Shown here in pieces: positions 8,329 to 16,160 of a DNA stretch of 64,000 nt; the first letter of the stretch is position 1; each line of letters starts with the position of its first letter. Source of the stretch: Mesorhizobium sp. WSM3859. Lineage in GTDB: Bacteria > Pseudomonadota > Alphaproteobacteria > Rhizobiales > Rhizobiaceae. Both the position numbers and the translations under genes were made by a program. The DNA is taken from positions 496,001 to 560,000 of the forward strand of contig NZ_NSGG01000003.1 of the NCBI RefSeq assembly GCF_002295065.1, read 5' to 3'. The notes under the pieces are model-generated. The model was not told the origin of the DNA and ran no database searches. It saw only the letters and a list, made by a program, of their open reading frames with translations.

Positions 8329-9276
8329 TTGCAAAAACGCCGTCTCGGTCGCACCGAACTATCCATCGCGCCTCTGGTCCTGGGCGGCAACGTCTTCGGC
8401 TGGACCGCCGACGAGAAGACCTCCTTCGACCTGCTCGACCGGTTCGTCGGCGCCGGCCTGAACGCCATCGATACGGCCGATTCCTATTCGCGCTGGGTCC
8501 CCGGCAACAAGGGCGGCGAATCGGAAACCATCATCGGCAACTGGATGAAGAGCCGCGGCAACCGGGATGAGATCATCGTCATCACCAAGGTCGGTTCCGA
8601 TATGGGCCAGGGCAAGCGCGACCTCTCCGCCGCCTATATCGAAAAGGCGGTCGACGCTTCGCTGAAGCGGCTGCAGGTCGATGTCATCGACCTCTATCTG
8701 TCGCATTGGCCTGATCCGACCACGCCTTATGAAGAAACGCTCGGCGCCTATCAGCGGCTGCTCGAAAAGGGCAAGATCCGCTATCCCGGCTGCTCCAATC
8801 TCGATGCCGGCCAGTTGCGCGCGGCGCTCGACGTGGCCAGCCTGCGTAGCCTGCCGCGCTACGAGGTCCTGCAGCCTGAATACAATTTGTACGACCGCTC
8901 GTCGCTAGACGGCCCGCTGCTCGACCTTTGCAAAGCGGAGGATATCGGCGTCATCACCTATTTCAGCCTGGCCAAGGGATTTTTGAGCGGCAAATACCGC
9001 AGCAAGGCCGATCTCGGCCAAAGCGCGCGCGGCGAGGGTGTTGCCGGCTACCTCAACGAGCGCGGCATGCGCATCCTTTCCGCGCTCGATGCCGTGGCGG
9101 AGCGCCATTCGGCCAAGCAGGCGGAAGTGGCGCTGGCCTGGATCATCGCGAGGCCGGGCATCACCGCCCCGATCGCCAGCGCCACCAGGCCGGCCCAGAT
9201 AGACAGCCTGATCCGCGCCGCATCGCTCAAGCTTTCGGCGGATGATGTCGCGGCATTGGACCGGGCCAGCTCGTAA
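8329..9276 (+). CDS. Aldo/keto reductase
   Basis: The 315-residue protein is an NADPH-dependent aldo/keto reductase with a TIM-barrel fold. The catalytic tetrad is visible as Asp and Tyr in NAIDTADSYSRW, Lys in IIVITKVGSDM and His in LYLSHWPDP. The C-terminal cofactor region is ITAPIASATRPAQID. The start codon is TTG at 8329, preceded by GGAG at a suitable distance; no in-frame ATG is found near the conserved N-terminus KRRLGRTELSIAPLVLGGNVFGW. The sequence resembles the YajO/Tas group. The physiological substrate is not indicated by neighbours. A strong hairpin follows directly after the stop codon. Confidence 0.9.
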   Translation: MQKRRLGRTELSIAPLVLGGNVFGWTADEKTSFDLLDRFVGAGLNAIDTADSYSRWVPGNKGGESETIIGNWMKSRGNRDEIIVITKVGSDMGQGKRDLSAAYIEKAVDASLKRLQVDVIDLYLSHWPDPTTPYEETLGAYQRLLEKGKIRYPGCSNLDAGQLRAALDVASLRSLPRYEVLQPEYNLYDRSSLDGPLLDLCKAEDIGVITYFSLAKGFLSGKYRSKADLGQSARGEGVAGYLNERGMRILSALDAVAERHSAKQAEVALAWIIARPGITAPIASATRPAQIDSLIRAASLKLSADDVAALDRASS

Positions 9277-9326
9277 GGCTTGTTGATCTTCGGGTGAGGC
9301 CGGCCTGACCCGAATCTCAACAAGCC
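9277..9326 (+). terminator. Large hairpin after the aldo/keto reductase; arms-only family B element (B2)
   Basis: Immediately after the stop codon, GGCTTGTTGA and TTCGGGTGAGGCC pair with GGCCTGACCCGAA and TCAACAAGCC, giving a nearly perfect stem of about 23 base pairs. The inner part equals the outer arms of family B elements without the inner module. No long T-run follows, so termination efficiency is uncertain, but it is the only candidate 3' end for this gene. Confidence 0.7.
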
Positions 9327-9417
9327 TTAACGCAGTCAATGCACTCGCACGATCGTCCAAGACGGCCATGACGGTCCCTCCTAAATCCTGTGGCATCGCG
9401 GCAGGAGGAGATTCGGC

Positions 9418-10038
9418 ATGGCTGGTAGTGTTCTGGGCGCGGCACAGGCTTGGCAGCAAGTGCTGGCGCTTGTGGTGGCCGCCACGGTCGTCATGGGCAG
9501 TCCGGGACCGGCGACGATCAGTGTGACCGCGGTCGGCGCGGCGTTCGGACTGCGCCCTTCGCTGGGTTACACCTCGGGCGTAGTGCTTGGCACGATCGCG
9601 GTGCTTCTGGCGGTGGCGGCCGGGATTTTCGGGATATTGACCTCGGTGCCGGGAGTGGCGCCGGTGCTGGCGATCCTGTCGGCCGCCTACATCCTTTATC
9701 TCGCCTTCAAAATAGCGACCGCGCCGCCTTTGGCCGAGCGCGGGAGCATGGCGACGAAGCCCGATTTTCTCGGCGGCTTCATGCTCGCCGTCGCCAATCC
9801 GAAAGCCTATGTGGCGATTGCCGCGGTTTTCGCCGGCGCCGCGTCGCAGGCCGATCCGCTCGGCGTTTCCACAAGGCTGCTGGTGCTTGCCGCGATGATC
9901 GTCGCCATCCATGTGGTCTGGCTGCTTGCCGGAACGGCTTTCGCGCGCTTCCTTCGCCATCCGCTGGCGTCGCGGATCATCAATCTGGTGTTTGCCGCTA
10001 CACTAGTGCTGACGACGCTGCTCGCGGCGCTGCGGTAG
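9418..10038 (+). CDS. LysE/RhtB-family exporter
   Basis: A 206-residue inner-membrane protein with about six membrane segments. The N-terminal VMGSPGPATISVTAVGAAFGLRPSLGYTSG is the family signature (the GPxxxxxxxxxxxxG region). The AVANPKAYVAIAAVFAG segment carries the conserved NPK of helix 4. Members export amino acids or their derivatives. The start ATG at 9418 has GCAGGAGGAG six bases upstream, an excellent Shine-Dalgarno. It is convergent with plsC (four bases between stops). The exported substrate cannot be told from the sequence. Confidence 0.9.
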   Translation: MAGSVLGAAQAWQQVLALVVAATVVMGSPGPATISVTAVGAAFGLRPSLGYTSGVVLGTIAVLLAVAAGIFGILTSVPGVAPVLAILSAAYILYLAFKIATAPPLAERGSMATKPDFLGGFMLAVANPKAYVAIAAVFAGAASQADPLGVSTRLLVLAAMIVAIHVVWLLAGTAFARFLRHPLASRIINLVFAATLVLTTLLAALR

Positions 10039-10042
10039 CGGG

Positions 10043-10837
10043 TCAGGACTTCGCGGATACGCCGAGCTCAGCCAGCCGCTTCACCGCCGTCGGCGGCATG
10101 GGCGGCGGGTTCGGCGCCTGCGCGGCCTCGATAAGCATCTGGTCGCAGGCGGCCTCGGTCTCGCCGATCAGCCGCCGCATGAACTCCTCCTTGCCGAGCC
10201 CTGGCGGGATCGGCGGCAGGAAGCGGGCCTTGATGGTGCCGGGATAGCGCAGGAACTTGCGGCGCGGCCAGTAGAGGCCGGCGACATGGGCGACCGGCAC
10301 CACGGGCACGCCCAGTTGCGAATAGATCTCGACGATGCCGTATTTGTAGGAGGGCTCGGCGCCCGGCGGGCGGCGCGTGCCTTCAGGATAGATGATGAGC
10401 TGGCGCGGATTGCGGTCCATCTCCTGCCTGGTCGCGACGACGACCGCCTTCAGCGCTTTCGAACGGCTGCCGCGGTCGACCGGGATCATGCGCATCTTCA
10501 TGATGTACCAGCCGAAGAAAGGGATCCAGGTCAGCTCGCGCTTAAGGATGTAGAGCGCGTCGTCGAGATAGGGGAAGAAGGCGATCGCGTCCCAGAAGGA
10601 CTGGTGCTTCGGCGCCAGGATGAAGGACCCTTCCGGCAGGTTCTCGACACCTGAGATCTCACTCTTCGTCGCGGCGATCTTCTCATAGAGCCACATCGAG
10701 GTGCGCGACCAGAATTTCGGCACGAACCAGGCGCGGTGGCGCGGCGACAGGAAATAGAAAGGCGTCCAGAGGATCATCTGGACGATCAGGCTGAGATAGA
10801 AGACGAGGTTGAACGCCAGCGAGCGGATGATGAGCAT
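10043..10837 (-). CDS. plsC: 1-acyl-sn-glycerol-3-phosphate acyltransferase (PlsC family)
   Basis: This 264-residue membrane-associated enzyme acylates lysophosphatidic acid in phospholipid synthesis. The catalytic motif HQSFWD (HX4D) is near residue 77, the glycerol-phosphate-binding motif is IIYPEGTRRPPG near residue 130, and PVVPVAHVAGLYW follows. An N-terminal membrane segment (LAFNLVFYLSLIVQMILW) anchors the protein. In related genomes this gene commonly follows ftsE-ftsX-ydcF; here it is separated from ydcF by the LysR and PNPOx-like pair. Confidence 0.88.
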   Translation of the reverse strand: MLIIRSLAFNLVFYLSLIVQMILWTPFYFLSPRHRAWFVPKFWSRTSMWLYEKIAATKSEISGVENLPEGSFILAPKHQSFWDAIAFFPYLDDALYILKRELTWIPFFGWYIMKMRMIPVDRGSRSKALKAVVVATRQEMDRNPRQLIIYPEGTRRPPGAEPSYKYGIVEIYSQLGVPVVPVAHVAGLYWPRRKFLRYPGTIKARFLPPIPPGLGKEEFMRRLIGETEAACDQMLIEAAQAPNPPPMPPTAVKRLAELGVSAKS

Positions 10838-10917
10838 GCAAGGGGCCCGTGAGGAAGTGTGCGTTGGTTACACCAAGCGGCGGCAAAAAGGAAACGGCGC
10901 GGTGGTCGAATCTGTTT

Positions 10918-11820
10918 CTACAACGACCGCGCCAGCCGCTCCTTGAGGCGCGGCGCTGCAAAAACGAGGAAGGCGCGCAGTTTCACCGGCAGCCGGCCCT
11001 GGCCGGCATGAACCAGGCTCACCGGCCAGGGCGGGGGCTCGAACGGCTCCAGCACCACCCGCAACGCGCCGGCGCGCACCGCGGCATCCGCCTGGTAGGA
11101 GAGCACCTTCGTCAGGCCGAGCCCGGCAATGGCGGCATCGATCGCCGCCTCGGCGGTGTTGACCTGAAGGCGCGAGCGGACCGGGATCGTGGTTTCGGTC
11201 TTGCCTGTCCCGAAACTCCACGTCGCGGGAGCGGCGAGGCCTTCGAAGGTGACGCAGTTGTGGCCCGCAAGCTCCGGCGGTCGCTCCGGCGTGCCATGCA
11301 TGGCGAGATAGGCGGGGCTTGCGCAGACGATGCGGCGGATCGAGCCGACGCGGATCGCGACCATGGCCGAGTCCGGCAGCTCGCCGATGCGCAGGGCCAA
11401 ATCGATATGCTCCTCGACCAGTTGGGTGATCCGATCCGACAAGGTCAGGCGGATATCCACTTGCGGGTACAAGGCGAGAAAGTCGGTGATCACCGGCAGC
11501 ACATGCAGGCGGCCGAAGACGATCGGCGCGGTGATGACCAGCTCGCCGGTCGGGCTCGAATATTCGCCGGCAGCGGTGCGCTCGGCCTCGTTCACCTCGT
11601 CGAGAATGCGGCGGCAGGCGATGACATAGGACTGGCCGGCATCGGTCAGCGTCAGGCGCCGAGTCGAGCGGTTGAGCAGACGTGTCCCCAAGTGCTTCTC
11701 CAGCTCGGAGAGTTTTCTGCTGACGGTCGCCAGAGGCACGCCTGTGCGCCGCGCGGCGGCGGATAGGCTGCCGGCCTCCACAGTGGCGACGAACAGGGAC
11801 ATGGCGTCAAGGCGATCCAT
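10918..11820 (-). CDS. LysR-family transcriptional regulator
   Basis: A 300-residue LysR regulator. The winged helix-turn-helix is MDRLDAMSLFVATVEAGSLSAAARRTGVPLATVSRKLSELEKHLGTRLLNR (residues 1-50), and the effector domain starts at about residue 90 (GELVITAPIVFGRLHVLP). I use the ATG at 11820 because homologues begin MDRLDAM; a longer frame to 11862 runs across the operator. It is divergent from the PNPOx-like gene across about 100 bases that hold an inverted repeat, so it probably controls that gene and itself. The effector is unknown. Confidence 0.9.
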   Translation of the reverse strand: MDRLDAMSLFVATVEAGSLSAAARRTGVPLATVSRKLSELEKHLGTRLLNRSTRRLTLTDAGQSYVIACRRILDEVNEAERTAAGEYSSPTGELVITAPIVFGRLHVLPVITDFLALYPQVDIRLTLSDRITQLVEEHIDLALRIGELPDSAMVAIRVGSIRRIVCASPAYLAMHGTPERPPELAGHNCVTFEGLAAPATWSFGTGKTETTIPVRSRLQVNTAEAAIDAAIAGLGLTKVLSYQADAAVRAGALRVVLEPFEPPPWPVSLVHAGQGRLPVKLRAFLVFAAPRLKERLARSL

Positions 11821-11824
11821 CACT

Positions 11825-11882
11825 CTTCCGAAATCTGGAAGGATGGGTTGCAGATATGCCATCTACATCCGATTTTCGGAAG
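11825..11882. promoter_or_regulatory. Inverted repeat operator between LysR and PNPOx-like genes
   Basis: CTTCCGAAATC at 11825-11835 is repeated in inverted form as GATTTTCGGAAG at 11871-11882, one base different. The arms are about 36 bases apart and flank the divergent promoters. This fits a LysR-type dimer-of-dimers site or two sites of another dimeric regulator. Confidence 0.55.
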
Positions 11883-11921
11883 GGGCTATTTAACCTGCGA
11901 TCCTGTCTGAGGAGCGCCAAC

Positions 11922-12542
11922 ATGAATGATTTCACCAGCGATGTCGCCTTCACCCCCACGGTCAAGGCGATCCAGTCACGCAAGGGATCGCGCGATTCCT
12001 ATGCGCGCGTCGAGCAGCGCGGCGGCTGGCGCGCCACGATCACGCCGGACCTTGCCGCCTTCATCGAGGCGCAGTCCAGCGCGTTCCTGGCGACGGCAAA
12101 TGCCGAAGGCCAGCCTTACATCCAGCATCGTGGCGGGCCGGCCGGCTTCCTCAAGGTGCTGGACGAGCACACGATCGGCTTCGCGGATTTCTCCGGGAAC
12201 AGGCAGTTCATCACCCAGGGCAACCTGCAGGATAACGACCAGGCCTTCCTGTTCCTCATCGACTATATGCTGCGACAGCGCATCAAGGTCTGGGGCAGGG
12301 CACGGGTCGTCGAAAATGACCCGGAGCTGACGGCGAAGCTGATGCCGGCGGATTACAAGGCGCGGCCGGAGCAGGCGATCCTGTTCACGGTCACAGCCTG
12401 GGATGCCAATTGCCCGCAGCATATCCCGCAGCGTTTCGAGGCGGCGGATGTCGCGGCCGCACTTGCCGAGCGCGACCGGCGCATCGCCGGCCTGGAGCAG
12501 GAGATTGCCCGCTTGCGCGAGAGTGCGGCGGCTGGGCTTTAG
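11922..12542 (+). CDS. Pyridoxamine 5'-phosphate oxidase-like flavoprotein
   Basis: The 206-residue protein has the split-barrel FMN-binding fold of the PNPOx-like superfamily: AFIEAQSSAFLATANAEGQPYIQHRGGPAGFLKVLD, GFADFSGNRQF and IKVWGRARVVEND. It is not the biosynthetic PdxH and is better described as a flavin-dependent general oxidoreductase or sensor. The C-terminal tail (VAAALAERDRRIAGLEQEIARLRESA) is a predicted coiled coil, an add-on that suggests dimerisation. The start ATG at 11922 follows GAGGAG by seven bases. It is divergent from the LysR gene and probably its target. Confidence 0.85.
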   Translation: MNDFTSDVAFTPTVKAIQSRKGSRDSYARVEQRGGWRATITPDLAAFIEAQSSAFLATANAEGQPYIQHRGGPAGFLKVLDEHTIGFADFSGNRQFITQGNLQDNDQAFLFLIDYMLRQRIKVWGRARVVENDPELTAKLMPADYKARPEQAILFTVTAWDANCPQHIPQRFEAADVAAALAERDRRIAGLEQEIARLRESAAAGL

Positions 12543-13267
12543 TTCTTCACCATGGTCGATGCTTCCGCCAGCGTGACGCCCTCGGGCGTTGCGCGAAGCG
12601 GCAGGAAGCCCCGCGCCAGCGACAGCACATATTTGCTGTATTCGGTGAGCAGCACACGCAGCGCCTCCGGCTTGGTCAGCCAGTTCCCGTTGCCCAGATT
12701 GGTGTTGACCACCGGATAGGGTTCGAGGCGCGCGCCATGCAGCAGCCGGCCCATCTCGAGCAGGCTGCGCGGCATATGGTAATTGTTGGTGACGATGATG
12801 ATGCTGCCATAGGCGTGGTTTTCCACCCATTTGGCGCTTTCCTCGGCATTGCCGATGGTGTCGAGCGCGGCGCGGTCGATATCGACGCAGCAGGAGAAGA
12901 GCTGCTTGTCGCCGCCCATTGCCGCCTGCAGCTGGCGCTTGGTGGCTGAAGGATGGACGCCGCTGATCAGCAGCCGTTCGCCCTTGCCTGAGGCCAGAAG
13001 GTCCATGGCGGCGTCGAGCCGCGACTGTCCGCCGGTGAGCACGATGATGGCATCGGCCCTGGCCGGATCGGTCGGGGTCGTCATATGGCTGACCTTGTCG
13101 GCGAACCAGCCGAAGCCGCCGGCAAAAAGCACCAGCAAGGCGAGAGCGACGAAACCGCAGATGCGCAGGGCGAGCCGCAGACGACCGAACCCGGCAGGGG
13201 CGGCGGCGCGGGCACGCACCGCCGGCATCCGTCCAGCCGTCTCGATCTGCTCCCGCGCTTCCATCAT
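12539..13267 (-). CDS. YdcF-family protein (DUF218)
   Basis: A 242-residue protein with one membrane segment (LALRICGFVALALLVLFAGGF, about residues 30-50) followed by a DUF218 domain: ADAIIVLTGGQSRLDAAMDLLASGKGERLLISG and SIIIVTNNYHMPRSLLEMGR. E. coli relatives (YdcF, SanA, ElyC) act in envelope processes, and the fold binds nucleotides such as SAM. In related genomes it follows ftsX; here it starts about 160 bases downstream of the ftsX stop on the same strand and may be read from the same transcript. Its stop overlaps the 3' end of the convergent PNPOx-like gene by four bases. Confidence 0.85.
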   Translation of the reverse strand: MMEAREQIETAGRMPAVRARAAAPAGFGRLRLALRICGFVALALLVLFAGGFGWFADKVSHMTTPTDPARADAIIVLTGGQSRLDAAMDLLASGKGERLLISGVHPSATKRQLQAAMGGDKQLFSCCVDIDRAALDTIGNAEESAKWVENHAYGSIIIVTNNYHMPRSLLEMGRLLHGARLEPYPVVNTNLGNGNWLTKPEALRVLLTEYSKYVLSLARGFLPLRATPEGVTLAEASTMVKN

Positions 13268-13424
13268 CCCCAGGTTAATCCTGAAAGCTTCTAATGGTTA
13301 ACTCCGAAATGCGGCCTTTGATAGGTAGGGCGGCGCACTTTGCGTTACGGCACCTGCTCAACCCGTGATCGTTGTCTCGTTTGTATTCAACGCCTTGCGC
13401 GAGCTTTCGGCTGGAGTTCATTGG

Positions 13425-14411
13425 TCAGCCCGCATCCGGCTGGCGAACGTCGATGTCGCTGAGATAGGCGACAACGGTCGCGTGCGAGGTCGCCGCGGTC
13501 AGCGCGCCGATCACCAGCACCATCAGGCCGACGCCGAAATAGCCGGCGGAGCCGATGGCGAAATTGCCGAACAAAGCGGTCGCCTGGTCGGCCTCGGGCG
13601 TCGCCATGTTGCGCGACGACCACCAGGAAAAGACGATGAAGACGACGATCGCGAGCGCACCGCCGGCGGCCGCGCCCTTCATGCCGGTGACCAGGAAATG
13701 CCAGCGGAATTCGCGCGCGATGAAGCGCGCCTCGGCGCCGACGAAATGCAGCACCTCGATGATATGGCCGTTGCCGGCCATGGCGCCGCGCGTGGCGAAC
13801 ACCACTGTCAGCACCGTTGCCGAGAGCATCAGCGCCAGAACGGCGATGCCGATCGTCACCGTGGTGTGCGCCATGGCGACGAGGCGGTCGACCCAGGTGC
13901 GGTGATCGTCGAGTGCCGCGGTCGGGATCTTGGGCGTGATGGCCGCGCGCATGGCGGCAAAGTCAGGCGGGCTGGCCTCGTCGATGGTGACGATGATGAG
14001 GCGCGGCACCGGCAACTCGTCGATGTCGAGGCCGCTGCCCAGCCATGGCTCGAGAAGACGCGCCGTTGCGTCGCGGTCGATGATCTTGGTGCCTTTCACG
14101 CCGGGGAACTCGCTGGCGATCTGCGAGGCCTGCGCAAGCGCCGCCTCCATGTCGAGGCCGTCGGCCGGCTTGATCTGAATCGTCGCCTCGCGCGAGATCT
14201 GGTTCTCCCAGACCGAGGCGGTGTCGCGCACCAGCGTCACCGCGCCGAAGGTGAGGCAGGACAGGAAGGTCATGATGGCGATGACCAGCACAAGCGCCCG
14301 CCCGGCGATGTTCTGCGCCGGCACGATCGGCGCCGTCTTGCGCTGGACGCGCCGGACCGTCACCGGCGCCTCGGCTTCATCCTGGAGGTGATCGGCCGAG
14401 AAGTCAGTCAT
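13425..14411 (-). CDS. ftsX: Cell division ABC transporter permease FtsX
   Basis: The 328-residue protein has one membrane segment near residues 35-60, a periplasmic domain of about 120 residues, then three membrane segments near the C-terminus (IGIAVLALMLSATVLTVVFAT, AAAGGALAIVVFIVFSW, FGVGLMVLVIGALTAATS). That is FtsX topology, in which FtsEX transmits ATPase activity to peptidoglycan hydrolases at the septum. I chose the ATG at 14411 (MTDFSADHLQ), which overlaps the ftsE stop by eight bases. The N-terminal cytoplasmic tail is basic. Confidence 0.9.
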   Translation of the reverse strand: MTDFSADHLQDEAEAPVTVRRVQRKTAPIVPAQNIAGRALVLVIAIMTFLSCLTFGAVTLVRDTASVWENQISREATIQIKPADGLDMEAALAQASQIASEFPGVKGTKIIDRDATARLLEPWLGSGLDIDELPVPRLIIVTIDEASPPDFAAMRAAITPKIPTAALDDHRTWVDRLVAMAHTTVTIGIAVLALMLSATVLTVVFATRGAMAGNGHIIEVLHFVGAEARFIAREFRWHFLVTGMKGAAAGGALAIVVFIVFSWWSSRNMATPEADQATALFGNFAIGSAGYFGVGLMVLVIGALTAATSHATVVAYLSDIDVRQPDAG

Positions 14412-15063
14412 AGACGTCCAACCTTCCACCGGCCAAAATCATGCGGCGCGCATCGACCTGCTCCATCAGGCCGAGGTCGTGGGTGGCGATGACGACGGCG
14501 GTGCCCAGTCGGTTGAGCTCGATGAAGAGCCTGAGCAGCCGGCGCGCCAGCGGCGGATCAACATTGCCAGTCGGCTCGTCGGCCAAAAGGATTTCGGGCT
14601 GTTCGATCAAGGCGCGCGCGATCGCGGCGCGCTGCTTTTCGCCGCCGGACAACACCGGCGGCAGGACATGCATACGGTCGCCGAGGCCGACCCATTTCAG
14701 AAGCTCGGTGACGTCGGTGCGGTAGCCAGCCTCCTCGCGCCCGCGCACGCGCAATGGCAGCGCGACATTCTCGTAGGTCGTCATGTGGTCGAGCAGGCGG
14801 AAATCCTGGAACACCACGCCGATGCGGCGGCGCAGCAGCGGCAATTCGCTGCGCGAGATGCGCGAACGGTCCTTGCCGAAGATGGTGATCAGTCCGCGCG
14901 TCGGCTTCAGCGACATGAACAAAAGGCGCAGCAACGTCGTCTTGCCGGCGCCCGAGGGGCCGCTCAGGAACTGAAAGGAGCGCTCCGGAATGTGCAGGGA
15001 GATGTCGCGGAGGATCTCCGGACCCATGCCATAGCGGAGGCCGACATTTTCGAAGCGGATCAC
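14404..15063 (-). CDS. ftsE: Cell division ABC transporter ATP-binding protein FtsE
   Basis: A 219-residue ABC ATPase that pairs with FtsX. Walker A is GPSGAGKTT, the signature is LSGGEKQRAAIARAL and Walker B is ILLADEPTGNVD, followed by the His switch in VVIATHDLG. Homologues begin IRFENVGLRYG, and here the corresponding codon is GTG at 15063, so I place the start there. An in-frame ATG at 15123 would add 20 residues that lie partly in an intergenic repeat. A CtrA-type box lies about 175 bases upstream, which suggests cell-cycle control. Confidence 0.92.
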   Translation of the reverse strand: MIRFENVGLRYGMGPEILRDISLHIPERSFQFLSGPSGAGKTTLLRLLFMSLKPTRGLITIFGKDRSRISRSELPLLRRRIGVVFQDFRLLDHMTTYENVALPLRVRGREEAGYRTDVTELLKWVGLGDRMHVLPPVLSGGEKQRAAIARALIEQPEILLADEPTGNVDPPLARRLLRLFIELNRLGTAVVIATHDLGLMEQVDARRMILAGGRLDVYD

Positions 15064-15110
15064 GTTCGGCGACCTGAAACTCTCGGCGGCGACGCGCCAC
15101 GATCTAACTC

Positions 15111-15215
15111 TAGAGCGCTCCACCGTTTCACGGAAACGGCGAACCGCTCTATCTCTGCGCTTTCACGCAATCCCGGACGGAAAACCGTTTCACACTTTTC
15201 CTGGAATTGCTCTAA
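15111..15215. repeat. Family A palindrome with extra arm, copy A2
   Basis: This copy has two modules. The first is AGAGCGCTCCACCGTTTCAC, with an inverted partner GAACCGCTCT. The second is GCAATCCCGGACGGAAAACC, with CTTTTCCTGGAATTGCTCTA as its partner. The second module matches the other family A copies. It lies in the ftsE upstream region, between the GTG start and the CtrA-type box. It resembles rhizobial intergenic mosaic elements in form. Confidence 0.8.
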
Positions 15216-15235
15216 CAGACCATCGGCCGGCATGG

Positions 15236-15250
15236 TTAACGGTCGGTTAA
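15236..15250. promoter_or_regulatory. CtrA-type binding site upstream of ftsE
   Basis: TTAA-N7-TTAA occurs with exact spacing (TTAA at 15236-15239 and 15247-15250), and one half-site is extended to TTAACCAT on the minus strand. This is the consensus of CtrA, the alphaproteobacterial cell-cycle regulator. It lies between ftsE and a divergent gene of unknown function; a further GTTAACCAA lies near 15295. Confidence 0.6.
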
Positions 15251-15346
15251 TTTCGGCTCGATTTTGACGTCTCAAAGCGGTTCCGGTGGGGAAGCGTTAA
15301 CCAATTGCGTTTACGCAAAAGAAACGAAGACTGCACTGGTGCCGTA

Positions 15347-15982
15347 ATGGCTGAGAACAGAACCGCGCGCCCCGTTTCCGGCGAAATCATGACCGGCCCG
15401 GCAACAAATGCCGCGCCGGAGCGCATCGTGTCCGATGCGACCGACATCGTCGATGCCGACTATGTGGTGCTGCCGCGTTTTGCCGCGCATCCGGAGCGGT
15501 CGCCGCCCCAGCCGCAGATCCAGCCGACGCCGTCGATCGAAGGCATGGGCATGCTGCGCAAGCCGGATGCCGCGCCGGCGCGGCCCTCACGTGGCGGCCC
15601 GATGTTCTGGATCGCAGGCGTCGGCATCGCGCTGGTCTCCTTCTGGGTGTCGGGCGGCCATGCGCTGGTCCGCCAGAGCCCCTTTTGGACGAACGCCGCG
15701 CCGGCGAGCGCGCTCACCATTTCCGGCGTGACGTCGCGCATCGATGCGTCGGGCCTGAAACCGGTGTTGTTCGTCGATGGCGAGGCAGCCAATGACGGGG
15801 AGAGGTCGGAGACACTGCCGCCGTTGGAAATCCGCGTCACCGACAACGACAGCAATATCATCCGCTACAGGCTGGGGACATCCAATCGCTCACTGGCGCC
15901 CGGCGAAAGATTCGGCTTTTCCAGCCGCCTCGATGTGCCTAAAGACGGGGTAAGGACTGTCGCGGTCATCTTCGCCGGCTAG
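15347..15982 (+). CDS. Anchored protein of unknown function with DUF3426/FxLYD-like domain
   Basis: A 211-residue protein, divergent from ftsE. The first 80 residues are proline-rich and probably disordered (HPERSPPQPQIQPTPS). One membrane segment follows at about residues 87-107 (MFWIAGVGIALVSFWVSGG). The exported C-terminal part (ISGVTSRIDASG, VLFVDGEAANDG, LPPLEIRVTDND, RSLAPGERFGFSSRLDVP) has the strand order of DUF3426/FxLYD domains. I see no catalytic residues. I chose the ATG at 15347 (MAENRTARP); the frame is open back to 15305. Its position opposite ftsE behind a CtrA-type box hints at an envelope or division role, which is inference. Confidence 0.75.
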   Translation: MAENRTARPVSGEIMTGPATNAAPERIVSDATDIVDADYVVLPRFAAHPERSPPQPQIQPTPSIEGMGMLRKPDAAPARPSRGGPMFWIAGVGIALVSFWVSGGHALVRQSPFWTNAAPASALTISGVTSRIDASGLKPVLFVDGEAANDGERSETLPPLEIRVTDNDSNIIRYRLGTSNRSLAPGERFGFSSRLDVPKDGVRTVAVIFAG

Positions 15983-15989
15983 GTATGCC

Positions 15990-16113
15990 GATATTCAGGT
16001 GAGGCCGGCCTGCGAACGACGGCTTCCTGCGCTTCCGGTGCTCACGTACTTCAAGTACGCTCCGCTCCGGTTCTCGGAAGCCATCGTTCTCGACTCGGCC
16101 TGACCTGAATCTC
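15990..16113. repeat. Family B mosaic palindrome, copy B3
   Basis: Outer arms ATTCAGGTGAGGCC and GGCCTGACCTGAAT enclose the inner module CTTCCGGTGCTCACGTAC, loop, AAGTACGCTCCGCTCCGG. The arrangement is the same as copy B1 at 5416, with a few substitutions. It lies between the unknown anchored protein gene and hpt, both on the plus strand. Confidence 0.85.
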
Positions 16114-16160
16114 GACACACCTAGCGCCTGGCATTCCAGGTGATTTTGAAGGACGAAAGA

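Noticed and set aside
13268..13424. A CtrA site between ftsX and ydcF
   Set aside because: TTAACCAT half-sites occur, but no pair with seven-base spacing is present there.
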